Assembly (NCBI RefSeq): GCF_005280275.1
Contig: NZ_CP040021.1
Span: 1,203,001-1,267,000 of the forward strand
DNA from: Salinivibrio kushneri
GTDB lineage: Bacteria > Pseudomonadota > Gammaproteobacteria > Enterobacterales > Vibrionaceae
Direction: 5' to 3'
Length of the DNA stretch: 64,000 bases
Shown: one piece after another, positions 51,312-60,379 of the stretch
Layout: the number at the start of each line of letters is the position of its first letter
Position numbering within the stretch: position 1 is the first letter of the stretch
Program-made: the position numbers and the translations under genes
The notes under the pieces: model-generated
The model's input: only the letters and a program-made list of their open reading frames with translations
Database searches by the model: none
What the model was told of the DNA's origin: nothing

Positions 51312-51752
51312 ATGGATGTTGCAATAGGTCCGACAACGGATGCGAAGTACAGCCAACGGCTGACCCAAGAGAATATGGCCCTTTACTACAAGGCGAGGAA
51401 TATCACTTGGGATCCCCAGCGATTCATGGAAAGTTGGCGAATATTTGATAACTATGAAATTCGCCATGAGCGAAAGCGTTGTGGCGTGATTCGCTTGAAG
51501 TCAGACGGTGAAACGCTTTTTATCCGCGATTTACAGATTGAGCCGAGTAAACAGCGGCAAGGGATCGGCCGCGAGGCCATCACTTGGGCGATGGCTTATG
51601 CTCAAACGTCTGGCTATGCGCAGTTAGCGTTGCGTGTCTTTGCAGAAAACCCAGCCGTTTCATTGTACCAAGCGCTGGGTTTTGTGGAGACAGGGCGCAG
51701 CCGAGATGCGGTTCTCACGCTTTCGTTGTCTTTAAGCGCAACGTCCGAATGA
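51312..51752 (+). CDS. GNAT N-acetyltransferase
   Basis: The 146-residue protein has motif A in IRDLQIEPSKQRQGIGREAI and motif B in FAENPAVSLYQALGF. AGGAGA precedes the ATG. The substrate is unknown. It follows the deaminase and may share its transcript. Confidence 0.9.
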   Translation: MDVAIGPTTDAKYSQRLTQENMALYYKARNITWDPQRFMESWRIFDNYEIRHERKRCGVIRLKSDGETLFIRDLQIEPSKQRQGIGREAITWAMAYAQTSGYAQLALRVFAENPAVSLYQALGFVETGRSRDAVLTLSLSLSATSE

Positions 51753-51835
51753 ACAACAAGGCGCTTGAGTATGTCGATAGAGAGGGCATGCTAGTCTTAT
51801 AGACAGCTTAGCGAGTCAACAAAGTGAGTGGCTGG

Positions 51836-52654
51836 ATGACCCATTGGATACAAGCTTGTATTGCGATTTGGCTAACCCTATTTTCATTTCGAGTATGGGC
51901 AGGGCCATCCATCTCAGATCCGCTCAATGTTTGTGTAGGGGATGGGAGCCCTTGGCCTCCTTACACTTATTGGCAGGGAGAAACGCGGCAGAAAAAAGCG
52001 GATACCTTGACTGGGTACGCCACAGATTTGGTGCTCACCGCATTAGATCGTAATGACATTGCCTATCAGCTGGTCTTTATGCCTTGGGCGCGCGTGCAAC
52101 ATGAACTGGCGCGAGAGTCCGGCCGTTGTGATCTTACTTGGGATGCGAGTTACAAACCCAAGCGAGCACAATATAGTCGCTTCACGCAGCCACTCTATTC
52201 GATATCCTTGGGTTACTTATACGTGGGAGCCCCTGACACTCAAGCACAACCGAATTTATCGGCGACACAATCGGTTTGTGGTGTGAATGGCTACAATTAT
52301 GCCGCGTTTGGCGATAACCCCCGACCGAGGTTTGAAGCTAATACCTTGCAGCAAGCGTTGCGGATGTTAGAAGCGGGTCGGTGTCGCTTTCTTGCCAGTG
52401 AAATCGAGCCCGTTTTAGGTGGAATACGGCTCGGGCTCTATCAGTTTTCAAGCGATATCGCTTACATCACACTGCCCAACCCGAAAGCATTTCATGCTCA
52501 AGTGAGCCGCTATGCGCCACAAGCGAATGACTTAGTGGCGCAGATTGACGCGTATTTGGACAGTGCGGCTCAACGTGGTGAGTTACAAGCGCTTCGTGCA
52601 CAGTACTTTCAGTCAGTTACCTCGCAGCCCCAGCCGCAACCAACGTCAGAGTAA
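51836..52654 (+). CDS. Periplasmic solute-binding protein (SBP_bac_3-like)
   Basis: The 272-residue protein has a signal peptide (QACIAIWLTLFSFRVWAG) and then LNVCVGDGSPWPPYTYWQGE, a typical opening of extracellular solute-binding family 3 proteins that bind amino acids or similar ligands. LTGYATDLVLTALDR and MPWARVQHEL continue the pattern. No transporter permease lies nearby, so it may be a sensor or part of a dispersed system. The start is uncertain between 51824 (GTG) and 51836 (ATG). Confidence 0.82.
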   Translation: MTHWIQACIAIWLTLFSFRVWAGPSISDPLNVCVGDGSPWPPYTYWQGETRQKKADTLTGYATDLVLTALDRNDIAYQLVFMPWARVQHELARESGRCDLTWDASYKPKRAQYSRFTQPLYSISLGYLYVGAPDTQAQPNLSATQSVCGVNGYNYAAFGDNPRPRFEANTLQQALRMLEAGRCRFLASEIEPVLGGIRLGLYQFSSDIAYITLPNPKAFHAQVSRYAPQANDLVAQIDAYLDSAAQRGELQALRAQYFQSVTSQPQPQPTSE

Positions 52655-52658
52655 TGCG

Positions 52659-52802
52659 TTATCGCGTGCTACGCACAGAGGGTAGAGGGCGCTTGGCCCA
52701 GCGTGTGGGCAGCTTGGTCGTTGCTAAGTGAGTGTGTAGCTTTTTAGCATGTCGATGATAGGTCACTTGACGACCCGAGTGAAAACTCACCTTGAGTACC
52801 AT
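52659..52802 (-). CDS. Candidate small basic protein
   Basis: A 47-codon frame on the minus strand starts at ATG 52802 with an AGAGAGAAAC ribosome-like site and ends in TAA at 52659. It carries many Lys, Arg and His residues (MVLKVSFHSGRQVTYHRHAK at the start). It fills most of an intergenic space that otherwise has no gene. No family is known to me, so it may also be a chance frame. Confidence 0.35.
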   Translation of the reverse strand: MVLKVSFHSGRQVTYHRHAKKLHTHLATTKLPTRWAKRPLPSVRSTR

Positions 52803-52989
52803 GTTTCTCTCTTTGTGATTAATGTTGCGATAAAGTTACATTTTTATTCTGAATAAGTGTATTTAATTATTCTTAAGTCACATAAGAAAGCCTAATAGTG
52901 AATATGGGCTTGCTGGGCGTACTATTACCTAACGGATCTGTGCCCTTAGGCTCGGATGGAGACGAATAAGCTAACTAATAAGGAACAGC
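52803..52989. other. Intergenic, A+T-rich, promoter likely
   Basis: An A+T-rich stretch between the small basic frame and the YbaK-like gene. No gene is seen. It probably holds promoters for one or both. A small CTTAAG palindrome is at about 52873. Confidence 0.4.
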
Positions 52990-53502
52990 ATGACAGGGAC
53001 GCCACCACTTTCAGGTCAACAGACTGCGCTGCTTCATAGCCTCAAAGCGCACGGTATTTCAGTAAAAATATACCGCCATCAGCCTGTCTATACGTGTGAA
53101 CAAGCAGACGCACTCGGTTTGCATACTGATGCAAACCCGACCAAGAACTTACTGTTGAAAGACAGAAAGAGTAAACAGTTTTTCTTGGTCGTGTTACCGG
53201 GTAAAGCCACCGTTAATTTAGCCGGATTGAGTGAAGCCTTGGGGACGTCTCGCTTATCGTTTGCGTCATCGCAGCAACTCGACACCTATTTGCAGGCGCA
53301 ATCTGGTGCCGTATCGGTATTTGATGTAATGAACGATCCTGAGCATCGCGTCAGTTTGGTGATCGCGAATGCGATATGGCGAGTCCAAGCGGTGGAATGC
53401 CAGCCTTTTTGTCATGATCAAACGTGGGTCATTGCCACTCAAGATCTCGCCCGTTGGTTGCAAGGCATAGGCCGAAGGTATCAAACGGTGGATCATCAAT
53501 GA
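52990..53502 (+). CDS. YbaK/ProX-type aminoacyl-tRNA deacylase
   Basis: The 170-residue protein has the YbaK/PrdX signature: VYTCEQADALGLHTDANPTK near residues 32-51, KNLLLKDRKSKQFFLVVLPG, then VSVFDVMNDPEHRVSLVI. The family deacylates mischarged tRNAs such as Ala- or Cys-tRNAPro. The motif pattern is closer to ProX/PrdX than to YbaK. The exact substrate cannot be decided. A terminator follows. Confidence 0.9.
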   Translation: MTGTPPLSGQQTALLHSLKAHGISVKIYRHQPVYTCEQADALGLHTDANPTKNLLLKDRKSKQFFLVVLPGKATVNLAGLSEALGTSRLSFASSQQLDTYLQAQSGAVSVFDVMNDPEHRVSLVIANAIWRVQAVECQPFCHDQTWVIATQDLARWLQGIGRRYQTVDHQ

Positions 53503-53552
53503 GCCGATATTTCTAACTCAACGTAATACCAATACTATTACCAGTCGCACTA

Positions 53553-53575
53553 GCTCAGCACCGCTGAGCCTTTTT
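53553..53575 (+). terminator. Terminator after the YbaK-like gene
   Basis: GCTCAG (53553-53558) and CTGAGC (53564-53569) form a 6-bp stem followed by CTTTTTG. Confidence 0.75.
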
Positions 53576-53673
53576 GCGTTATCGCCGCCATATCGACTTA
53601 AGTTGAATAGCGCAAGCTTGATGACATGCTAGGTTGATCTAGTTATCTAGACAAAGTCAGCAAGGAGCGCGTT

Positions 53674-55308
53674 ATGTCAGCCAGCAACATCTATGAGCTT
53701 GGTTTGGACAAAAGTCCAGCCAATTATCAAACACTGAGTCCACTTTCTTTCCTCGAGCGAGCCGCTAGCGTCTATCCAGATTATCCGGCTAGCGTTCATG
53801 GTCATTTATGTTGGAGTTGGCAGCAAGTGGATATGCGTTGTCGTCAATTTGCGTCGGCATTGACTCAAGCCAGCATTGGGCTGGGTGATACGGTGTCGGT
53901 AATGGCCCCCAATCTACCTGAAGTCTTTGAGTTGCATTTTAGCGTGCCGATGACAGGTGCCGTTCTCAATACCATTAATACCCGGCTAGAAGCGGAAACC
54001 GTCGCATTTATCCTCGAACATGCAGAAAGTAAAGTCTTTATCGTCGACAAAGAGATGACAGCCGTCGCAAAGCGGGCGTTAAAAATGATCAAACACCGTC
54101 CGTTAGTGATTGCGATTGATGATCCCTTGTATCCGCATGGCGAATGTATCAGTGAGATTACGTACGAAACCTTTTTAGCCCAAGGCGATAGTGATTATCA
54201 GTACACATTGCCAGACGATGAATGGCAGGCCATTTCACTCAACTACACCTCAGGCACCACGGGCAACCCCAAAGGGGTAGTGTATCACCATCGCGGTGCC
54301 CATCTGAATGCGGTGAGTAATGTGTTGTCTTGGAATATGGATGCGCATCCTGTTTATCTTTGGACGCTACCCATGTTCCACTGTAATGGTTGGTGCTTCC
54401 CATGGACGGTGGCCGCAACGGCAGGGGTGAGTGTCAGCCTACGGCATGTGCGGGCAGAGCCTATCTTTGATGCAATAAAAACCCACAAAGTGACCCATTT
54501 TTGTGGTGCGCCGATTGTGCTGAACATGATGAATAATGCAGATCCGGCGCTAAAAGCTGAGATTCACCATACGGTTAAAGCGATGACCGCAGGGGCGGCA
54601 CCACCGGCTTCTGTGATTGAAGGGATGGAAGCGATGGGGATTGAAGTGACCCACGTTTATGGCCTCACTGAAACTTACGGCCCTTGTGTGGTGTGTGACT
54701 GGCAACACCACTGGGATCAACTCTCGCAACGAGAAAAAGCACGCATGAAAGCACGCCAAGGTGTACGGGCGCCGATGCAAGGGGAGCTAATGGTTGCTGA
54801 TCCAGTGACGTTTAAACCAGTGGCAAAAGATGGTGGCACGCTGGGTGAGATTTTTGTTCGCGGTAATATCGTGATGAAAGGCTACCTAAAGAACCCGAGT
54901 GCGACGGAAGATGCCATGAGTAACGGCTGGTTTCGTACTGGTGACCTAGCGGTATGGCATGCCGATAACTACATCGAAATCAAGGACAGACTCAAAGACA
55001 TTATCATCAGTGGCGGGGAGAATATTTCCAGTATCGAAGTGGAAGACGTCCTGTACCGTCACCCTGATATTGAAGAAGTGGCGGTGATTGCGATGCCCGA
55101 TGAAAAATGGGGTGAGGTCCCCTGTGCGTTTGTCAAAACGACCGAAACATCCGCCGTGACCGAAGCAGACATTATTGCTTTTTGCCGAGAGCAAATGGCG
55201 CACTTCAAGGCGCCGAAAAAAGTGATCTTTACCGCGCTCCCGAAAACCTCGACAGGCAAAGTGCAAAAGTATGTACTTCGTCGTAAAGTCACTGAAAAGT
55301 CAGTGTAA
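53674..55308 (+). CDS. Acyl-CoA synthetase (AMP-binding)
   Basis: The 544-residue protein has the ATP loop NYTSGTTGNPKGVVYHHRG, the core VYGLTETYGPCVVCDW, the GWFRTGDLA motif and the C-terminal KDIIISGGENISSIEVEDVL, as in medium-chain fatty acyl-CoA ligases (AlkK-like). It forms an acyl-adenylate and then the CoA thioester. AAGGAG precedes the ATG. It is not linked to other fatty-acid genes here, though AidB lies further on. Confidence 0.94.
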   Translation: MSASNIYELGLDKSPANYQTLSPLSFLERAASVYPDYPASVHGHLCWSWQQVDMRCRQFASALTQASIGLGDTVSVMAPNLPEVFELHFSVPMTGAVLNTINTRLEAETVAFILEHAESKVFIVDKEMTAVAKRALKMIKHRPLVIAIDDPLYPHGECISEITYETFLAQGDSDYQYTLPDDEWQAISLNYTSGTTGNPKGVVYHHRGAHLNAVSNVLSWNMDAHPVYLWTLPMFHCNGWCFPWTVAATAGVSVSLRHVRAEPIFDAIKTHKVTHFCGAPIVLNMMNNADPALKAEIHHTVKAMTAGAAPPASVIEGMEAMGIEVTHVYGLTETYGPCVVCDWQHHWDQLSQREKARMKARQGVRAPMQGELMVADPVTFKPVAKDGGTLGEIFVRGNIVMKGYLKNPSATEDAMSNGWFRTGDLAVWHADNYIEIKDRLKDIIISGGENISSIEVEDVLYRHPDIEEVAVIAMPDEKWGEVPCAFVKTTETSAVTEADIIAFCREQMAHFKAPKKVIFTALPKTSTGKVQKYVLRRKVTEKSV

Positions 55309-55315
55309 ATCACGA

Positions 55316-55341
55316 AGCGGTGGCCAAAAAGTGCCACCGCT
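55316..55341. terminator. Bidirectional hairpin between converging genes
   Basis: AGCGGTGGC (55316-55324) and GCCACCGCT (55333-55341) form a 9-bp stem between the converging acyl-CoA ligase and peroxiredoxin genes. No T-run is present, so termination may be weak. Confidence 0.55.
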
Positions 55342-55350
55342 AGCTTACCG

Positions 55351-55824
55351 CTACAGCAGGGCGAGAATCGCCTCGGCACTGGAGACTTCAAAGCTTTTTG
55401 GCGCTTCAAGGTTCAAATGCGTGACGATGCCATTGTCAATTACCATCGCATAACGCTGCGAGCGAATACCACCAAACTTCCCTGAATCCATCTCTAGTCC
55501 GAGCGCTTGGGTAAAGCTGCCATCGCCGTCGGCCAGCATATGGATCTGATTGGCGTTTTGTGCTTCGCCCCACGCCTGCATCACAAAGGCATCGTTGACG
55601 GAGACGCAAGCAATCATATCGATGCCTTTTGCTTTAATCTCATCCGCTTTCACCACAAAGCCCGGTAAGTGCGACTCTGAACAGGTTGGGGTAAAGGCAC
55701 CTGGCACTGCGAACAGCACTACCTTCTTGTTGGCGAAAAGGGCAGGGATATCGTGGGTTTGCATGCCCTCAGCGGTGAGTTCACTGAGGGTGGCGCTCGG
55801 TAGAGATTGTCCTTGCTGAATCAT
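55351..55824 (-). CDS. Peroxiredoxin (Prx5/AhpE-like)
   Basis: The 157-residue thioredoxin-fold protein has the peroxidatic motif PGAFTPTCSESHLPGF with Cys near residue 48. ACVSVNDAFVMQAWGEAQ and a C-terminal region follow as in Prx5-type enzymes. Such proteins reduce hydrogen peroxide and alkyl hydroperoxides, using glutathione or thioredoxin. A GGAG site precedes the ATG. Confidence 0.93.
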   Translation of the reverse strand: MIQQGQSLPSATLSELTAEGMQTHDIPALFANKKVVLFAVPGAFTPTCSESHLPGFVVKADEIKAKGIDMIACVSVNDAFVMQAWGEAQNANQIHMLADGDGSFTQALGLEMDSGKFGGIRSQRYAMVIDNGIVTHLNLEAPKSFEVSSAEAILALL

Positions 55825-56001
55825 GATGACTCCTTGGTTATTGTCTTTGCGTTTTGCTCCAGCTTAGCATGGACGCGGTGTGCTTATATACTCAGACTGA
55901 CGAAGGGTTACCCAGTCGAGCTCCTTGTAGAAAGGCGCTTTTTATATGTGTTGGTTTATCGTAAACTCTTATCATTCATATCGATTTGTAGAAGAATCTA
56001 A

Positions 56002-56364
56002 ATGTCTCGAATCATTGACTTTCCAAACCGCCACCAGGCTTACCACGCCCATGTCTACTACGAGGCTGACACCGAAGCGCAGGCGGATGCTATCTATCAG
56101 GCTGCCGCTGCATCATCACTGCCCATCGACCTTGGCCGCTTTCATCGCAAATGTGTTGGCCCACACCCAAGATGGAGCTTCCAAATCGCCTTTGATAAGG
56201 CTGCGTTTGACGAGGTGATGGCATGGCTTGAGGCGCATCGCGGTGATTTAACCGTGTTTTTGCATGGCGTGACGGGCGATGACTACATTGACCATACGGC
56301 TCACGTGGGTTGGATGGGCCCGTCTGTTGAACTCAATCTGGCCATATTTAAGCCCAAGCAATGA
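56002..56364 (+). CDS. DOPA 4,5-dioxygenase family protein
   Basis: The 120-residue protein has YHAHVYYEAD near residue 13, HRKCVGPHPRWSFQIAF with His and Pro-His, and VFLHGVTGDDYIDHTAHVGW. These are the conserved histidine motifs of the DOPA 4,5-dioxygenase family. Bacterial members are mostly of unknown role. The next gene overlaps by four bases. Confidence 0.87.
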   Translation: MSRIIDFPNRHQAYHAHVYYEADTEAQADAIYQAAAASSLPIDLGRFHRKCVGPHPRWSFQIAFDKAAFDEVMAWLEAHRGDLTVFLHGVTGDDYIDHTAHVGWMGPSVELNLAIFKPKQ

Positions 56365-56687
56365 GTGCTTTTCTTGCATACCCAGCACTGCTGATTTGGC
56401 AAGGCGATGATGAACTCTCATTTGCGTCAGACTCGGCGTCGCTTGAGGCGCTGAGTGACAGCGTGATCACTGAAGACGATCGGTTGGTAGATAGCGAAGG
56501 TGTTTGTTGGTTGAGCGAAAATGGGGGGCAGCACTGGCAGCCAAGTGGGCAAGTCATGCCACTTGAGCAGCTTGTGGCGCGTATTCAAGCGCATTATGCG
56601 CAGCAAGGGCAGTGTTGTGTGGGAAAAATCCAGTTTAAAGATAGGGCCGCCGCCATCAACAGTGTGGCGACGGTCCCTGGGAATTAA
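56361..56687 (+). CDS. DUF4144-like protein
   Basis: The 108-residue protein starts by ATGA overlap with the previous gene. FLAYPALLIWQGDDELSFAS and VCWLSENGG fit the DUF4144 family as I remember it. No function is known. It is acidic, soluble and has no signal peptide. Confidence 0.7.
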   Translation: MSAFLAYPALLIWQGDDELSFASDSASLEALSDSVITEDDRLVDSEGVCWLSENGGQHWQPSGQVMPLEQLVARIQAHYAQQGQCCVGKIQFKDRAAAINSVATVPGN

Positions 56688-57463
56688 CGGCTGTCAGCAA
56701 TCCGACGTGACACTTTCAACGAAGAGTGCGGACGAATACACTTGATGTTCAAGCGCTGCTTGTTACGCATTCGAATGTGGCAGAGTTCAAGTATCAAACC
56801 AAATGCCATCGCAACATACACGTAGCCTTTGTTGATATGAATGCCGGCACCTTCGGCCATCAGTAGCAAGCCTAGTAGCACCAAGAACAGTAAAGCTAAG
56901 GTTTTAAATCCAGGGTAACGGCTGACCAGATTGTTCACGGGTTCGGCCGCGATCATCATAATGATGGCGGCGGTAACAATGGCGGCGACCATCACGGGCA
57001 CATCTTGGGTGAGACCCACCGCGGTGATTACCGAGTCCATCGAAAACACCGCATCTACCGCAACGATTTGCAGCAAAATAATTGCCATCCCGGTTAGGAC
57101 TTGTGTCGAGTGGCTTACGGGCTCGCTATAACCTAACCACGCCCACAGCTCTTTGGCACTTTTTAGCAGCAAAAAGCCACCACCAAACAGCATGATAAGA
57201 TCTTTACCGGTAACCGGTTCCGTCCCAATCGTAAACAGGGGCACAGTCAACGACATGACCCAAGCGATGGAAAGCAATAAGCCAATCCGGCTAATCACGG
57301 CCAGACCAATACCCAAGGTGCGCGCAAAGCGGCGTTTCTCTTTAGGGAGACGTTCACACAGTACGGAGATAAAGACTAAGTTATCAACACCCAATACCAC
57401 TTCAAGGGTTAGAAGGGTAAAGAAGACCACCCAGGTTTCGGGTTCCAAAAAGAGTGTTAACAT
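56684..57463 (-). CDS. TerC-family integral membrane protein
   Basis: The 259-residue protein has about seven hydrophobic helices with the TerC signatures LEVVLGVDNLVFISVL (Asp pair in DN) and VDAVFSMDSVITAVG (D-S). These carry the acidic residues of the TerC/YgdQ family. Members are linked to tellurite resistance or to metal ion export such as manganese. It converges on the DUF4144-like gene. Confidence 0.9.
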   Translation of the reverse strand: MLTLFLEPETWVVFFTLLTLEVVLGVDNLVFISVLCERLPKEKRRFARTLGIGLAVISRIGLLLSIAWVMSLTVPLFTIGTEPVTGKDLIMLFGGGFLLLKSAKELWAWLGYSEPVSHSTQVLTGMAIILLQIVAVDAVFSMDSVITAVGLTQDVPVMVAAIVTAAIIMMIAAEPVNNLVSRYPGFKTLALLFLVLLGLLLMAEGAGIHINKGYVYVAMAFGLILELCHIRMRNKQRLNIKCIRPHSSLKVSRRIADSR

Positions 57464-57689
57464 ACGATGGCCTCCTGGTTAAAGGAAGCGGGGAAGGGCA
57501 TAACACGACATCGGTCGCTGTCCATGGATTGTGATTACCTCTGTAACTAAAGAGCGCTTATATAAGCACCAGTTTGGCGCCTTGGCAAGCAGAAAAACAG
57601 CGAGTTGACCAAAAATTGACAAAGCATGTAAACGATAAAACCTGTTGCTGAGTATGACTTATCATGTTGGGTTTAAAGAGGGAATAAGG

Positions 57690-58238
57690 ATGAAAAGAGG
57701 CTGGGTGATTGGGTTATTATCCTTAATGTTAACTGGGTGTTTAGGCATGCCAGAACAGGTTACACCCGTAACAAACTTTGAGATTAACCGCTATTTAGGT
57801 ACTTGGTATGAAGTAGCGCGACTGGATCACTCGTTTGAACGAGGATTGTCGGATGTGACCGCAACCTATACGTTGCGTGAAGACGGTGGCGTTAAAGTGA
57901 TAAACCGAGGCTATAGCCGTGAAGAAGAAAAATGGCAAGAAGCAGAGGGTAAGGCGTACTTCGTTGAAAATGATAAAACGGGGTACCTGAAGGTTTCATT
58001 CTTTGGGCCTTTCTATGGGTCGTATGTGGTGTTTGAGTTGGATGATAACTACCAATATGCCTTTATCTCGGGGCCTGACCACGATTACCTGTGGTTGTTA
58101 TCGCGCACACCGAGCGTGTCGGAGTCAGTAAAAAATAAATTTATTACAGAAGCGAAGCAGCGAGGTTTTGCTACTGAAGCGCTGATTTTTGTCGATCACA
58201 CCCGCACGGACCCCAAAAACAAAAAAATCGAGCAGTAG
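57690..58238 (+). CDS. blc: Outer-membrane lipoprotein lipocalin Blc
   Basis: The 182-residue protein has a signal peptide with lipobox LTGC (residues 13-16, VIGLLSLMLTGC) and the bacterial lipocalin motifs NRYLGTWYEVARLDHSFERG and WLLSRTPSVSE. It matches Blc in length and motifs. It binds lipids at the outer membrane and has been linked to envelope stress. The start at 57690 has AAGG just upstream. Confidence 0.94.
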   Translation: MKRGWVIGLLSLMLTGCLGMPEQVTPVTNFEINRYLGTWYEVARLDHSFERGLSDVTATYTLREDGGVKVINRGYSREEEKWQEAEGKAYFVENDKTGYLKVSFFGPFYGSYVVFELDDNYQYAFISGPDHDYLWLLSRTPSVSESVKNKFITEAKQRGFATEALIFVDHTRTDPKNKKIEQ

Positions 58239-58250
58239 AAGAGACGCATC

Positions 58251-58544
58251 ATGCGAAAGACAGATAAGAAATATGACAAGGCGGTTCGAGAAGCGCTGAC
58301 AGATGTTTGTGAATTGACAATGGAAAAAGTGGAGGGATTTGAATGGCTGACGCATGAGGTGAATTATCAGCGTTTTCCACAAAGCTTAATCGTGCGGCTG
58401 ATGTTTAAAGACCGACAGACGCTAGCCAGCTTTGAACGAAGTGATGACTACCAAGTCGCTCTAAATGATATACAAAGTCGCCTTGCTGCTGTTGGTATCA
58501 CACTGAAAAACATCAATCGACATGTTGAGTTAGCGACACTGTAA
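58251..58544 (+). CDS. Conserved small protein of unknown function
   Basis: The 97-residue protein is basic and helical, with YDKAVREALTDVCELTMEKV near the N-terminus and FPQSLIVRLMFKDRQTL in the middle. Similar small proteins occur in vibrios, but no function is known to me. It lies 12 bases after blc and is probably co-transcribed with it. Confidence 0.72.
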   Translation: MRKTDKKYDKAVREALTDVCELTMEKVEGFEWLTHEVNYQRFPQSLIVRLMFKDRQTLASFERSDDYQVALNDIQSRLAAVGITLKNINRHVELATL

Positions 58545-58571
58545 GGCTGTGATTACTCGCACACTTACCTT

Positions 58572-59327
58572 ATGGCTGACACGCTACAGTGTAAAGTCGG
58601 CCATGAGGGGGATGCTGTGTATCAACTCGATACGTCAATTTGGATCGCTGATGGTGAAGCGGTCCCTTTCTTTACCTTACCCTACACCACACGTATGGTG
58701 GTGGTGAGGCTTGCTGATCACTCCCTGTGGATTCACAGTCCGATAAAGCTTACCGACGCATTGCGCACTGAACTAGCGTCGTTAGGGGTGGTGCGTTATT
58801 TAATCGCTCCTAATCAGTTGCATCACCTCTTTTTATCCGAATGGGTTGAGGCGTTTCCTGACGCACAACTAATGGGTACCCAACAAGTGGCGAAAAAACG
58901 AGATGATCTTTGTTTTGACCACTGTTTTGAGGACTTACCAGAGCCAGCTTGGCACAATGAGATCGCGCAATGTTTGATTTCCGGCTCGCCAGTGATGACA
59001 GAATGCGTGTTTTTCCATCGGCAAAGTCAAACGCTGATTGTCACTGATCTGATTGAAAATTTTCGCCCTGAGGCATTTTCACCTTTTAAACGCAAAGTTG
59101 CCGAGTGGGCAGGCGTGACAGCACCCAATGGTAAAACACCACTCGATTGGCGATTAAGTTTTTGGTTTCACAAAGACGAATTAGCAAAACATATTCGTAC
59201 CTTGATTAATTGGGCACCGCAGCGTCTTGTCATGGCACATGGCGAGATTGTGGAAGCGGCTGTCCCTCATTTATTGCGCGCATTTTCATGGCTAGGTGAA
59301 AATCGTCTCAATGTCCCCACTCATTAA
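58572..59327 (+). CDS. DUF4336-like (metallo-beta-lactamase-like) protein
   Basis: The 251-residue protein has YTTRMVVVRLADHSLWIHSP and YLIAPNQLHHLFLSEWVEAF, with the N-x-x-H-H arrangement typical of DUF4336, a divergent metallo-beta-lactamase-fold family. The classic HxHxDH metal box is absent. It is of unknown substrate and runs in the same direction as the following VOC, methyltransferase and AidB genes. Confidence 0.82.
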   Translation: MADTLQCKVGHEGDAVYQLDTSIWIADGEAVPFFTLPYTTRMVVVRLADHSLWIHSPIKLTDALRTELASLGVVRYLIAPNQLHHLFLSEWVEAFPDAQLMGTQQVAKKRDDLCFDHCFEDLPEPAWHNEIAQCLISGSPVMTECVFFHRQSQTLIVTDLIENFRPEAFSPFKRKVAEWAGVTAPNGKTPLDWRLSFWFHKDELAKHIRTLINWAPQRLVMAHGEIVEAAVPHLLRAFSWLGENRLNVPTH

Positions 59328-59343
59328 GCGAAGGAGCAGCGGT

Positions 59344-59772
59344 ATGGAAGCAAGAATTAGTATCATCACATTGGGGGTTGCGGATCTTTCTCACTCTTAT
59401 GAATTTTATCGCCAATTGGGCTTTCCAACGCACAGCCACCCTGAAGAAGGCATCGTGTTTTTTAGTACCGCAGGTACACGATTAGCGTTATATCCCGCAG
59501 ACTCGTTAGCCGATGATATCAAACCCGGACTCACCGTTAACGAGACAGGGTTTGGTGGTATCACATTGGCGCATAACACGCGATCCAAAGAAGAGGTCGA
59601 CGAGGTGCTTGCGCTGGCAGAGCGGTGTGGCGGTCGTATTGTTAAACCTGCACAAGACGTATTTTGGGGAGGCTACAGCGGCTACTTTGCCGATCCGGAT
59701 AACTATCTTTGGGAAGTGGCTTATGGCGATTGTTGGCAATTTGATGATAACGGCAGCCTTGTATTGGACTAA
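59344..59772 (+). CDS. VOC-family glyoxalase-like protein
   Basis: The 142-residue protein has ISIITLGVADLSHSYEFYRQ and YSGYFADPDNYLWEVAYGD, giving a VOC fold with metal-binding residues in the second repeat. It begins after AAGGAGCAG. The next gene overlaps its stop (TAATG). Confidence 0.88.
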   Translation: MEARISIITLGVADLSHSYEFYRQLGFPTHSHPEEGIVFFSTAGTRLALYPADSLADDIKPGLTVNETGFGGITLAHNTRSKEEVDEVLALAERCGGRIVKPAQDVFWGGYSGYFADPDNYLWEVAYGDCWQFDDNGSLVLD

Positions 59773-60356
59773 TGGCTATGGACGACTTACTGGAAAAGCT
59801 GCAAATGCAGGGGACAGAGAATGATGCCCTGCAACAGGATAAAAGTAAAAAATGGCTGAATATTACGCCTGGAACCGGAGAATTCTTAGCGCTGTTAGTG
59901 GATGAAATTCAGCCTACCCGCATTTTAGAAATTGGTACATCGATGGGCTATTCAACGTTATGGCTTGCGCACGCGGGCGGCAATAGCGTGCAAGTGGTAA
60001 CGATTGAGTGCGATGAAGCAAAACACCAACAAGCGCAGCAGCACTTTAGGCAAGCCGGCATGGATAACCGGATAGATGCGAAATTGGGCGACGCGAGTGA
60101 CTGGATTACTCGCCTTGAGGGACAGTTCGAACTCATTTTTCTTGATGCCGACCGAAGTCAGTACCTGTCCCTAGCGCCACGCTTATTCCAACTCCTCAAG
60201 CCTCAGGGCATGCTGGTGGTCGATAATGCGTTATCCCACGCTGATGATGTGGCTCCTTTTAAGCGATGGCTGGAGCAACAGCCTGAACTTGATGTGGGCG
60301 TACTTCCCATTGGTAAAGGTGAACTCGTCGTCTACTTACATGATGACTTTCGATAA
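59772..60356 (+). CDS. O-methyltransferase family protein
   Basis: The 194-residue protein has SAM motif I in ILEIGTSMGYSTLWLA, DxD-like metal motif FLDADRSQYLSL and LVVDNALSHADDV. These are signatures of catechol- and caffeoyl-CoA-type O-methyltransferases (EC 2.1.1). The bacterial substrates are mostly unknown. It overlaps the VOC gene by one base and precedes AidB by 23 bases, so it belongs to the same operon. Confidence 0.9.
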   Translation: MAMDDLLEKLQMQGTENDALQQDKSKKWLNITPGTGEFLALLVDEIQPTRILEIGTSMGYSTLWLAHAGGNSVQVVTIECDEAKHQQAQQHFRQAGMDNRIDAKLGDASDWITRLEGQFELIFLDADRSQYLSLAPRLFQLLKPQGMLVVDNALSHADDVAPFKRWLEQQPELDVGVLPIGKGELVVYLHDDFR

Positions 60357-60379
60357 AGACATGGAGAGCGCAACAAGCT

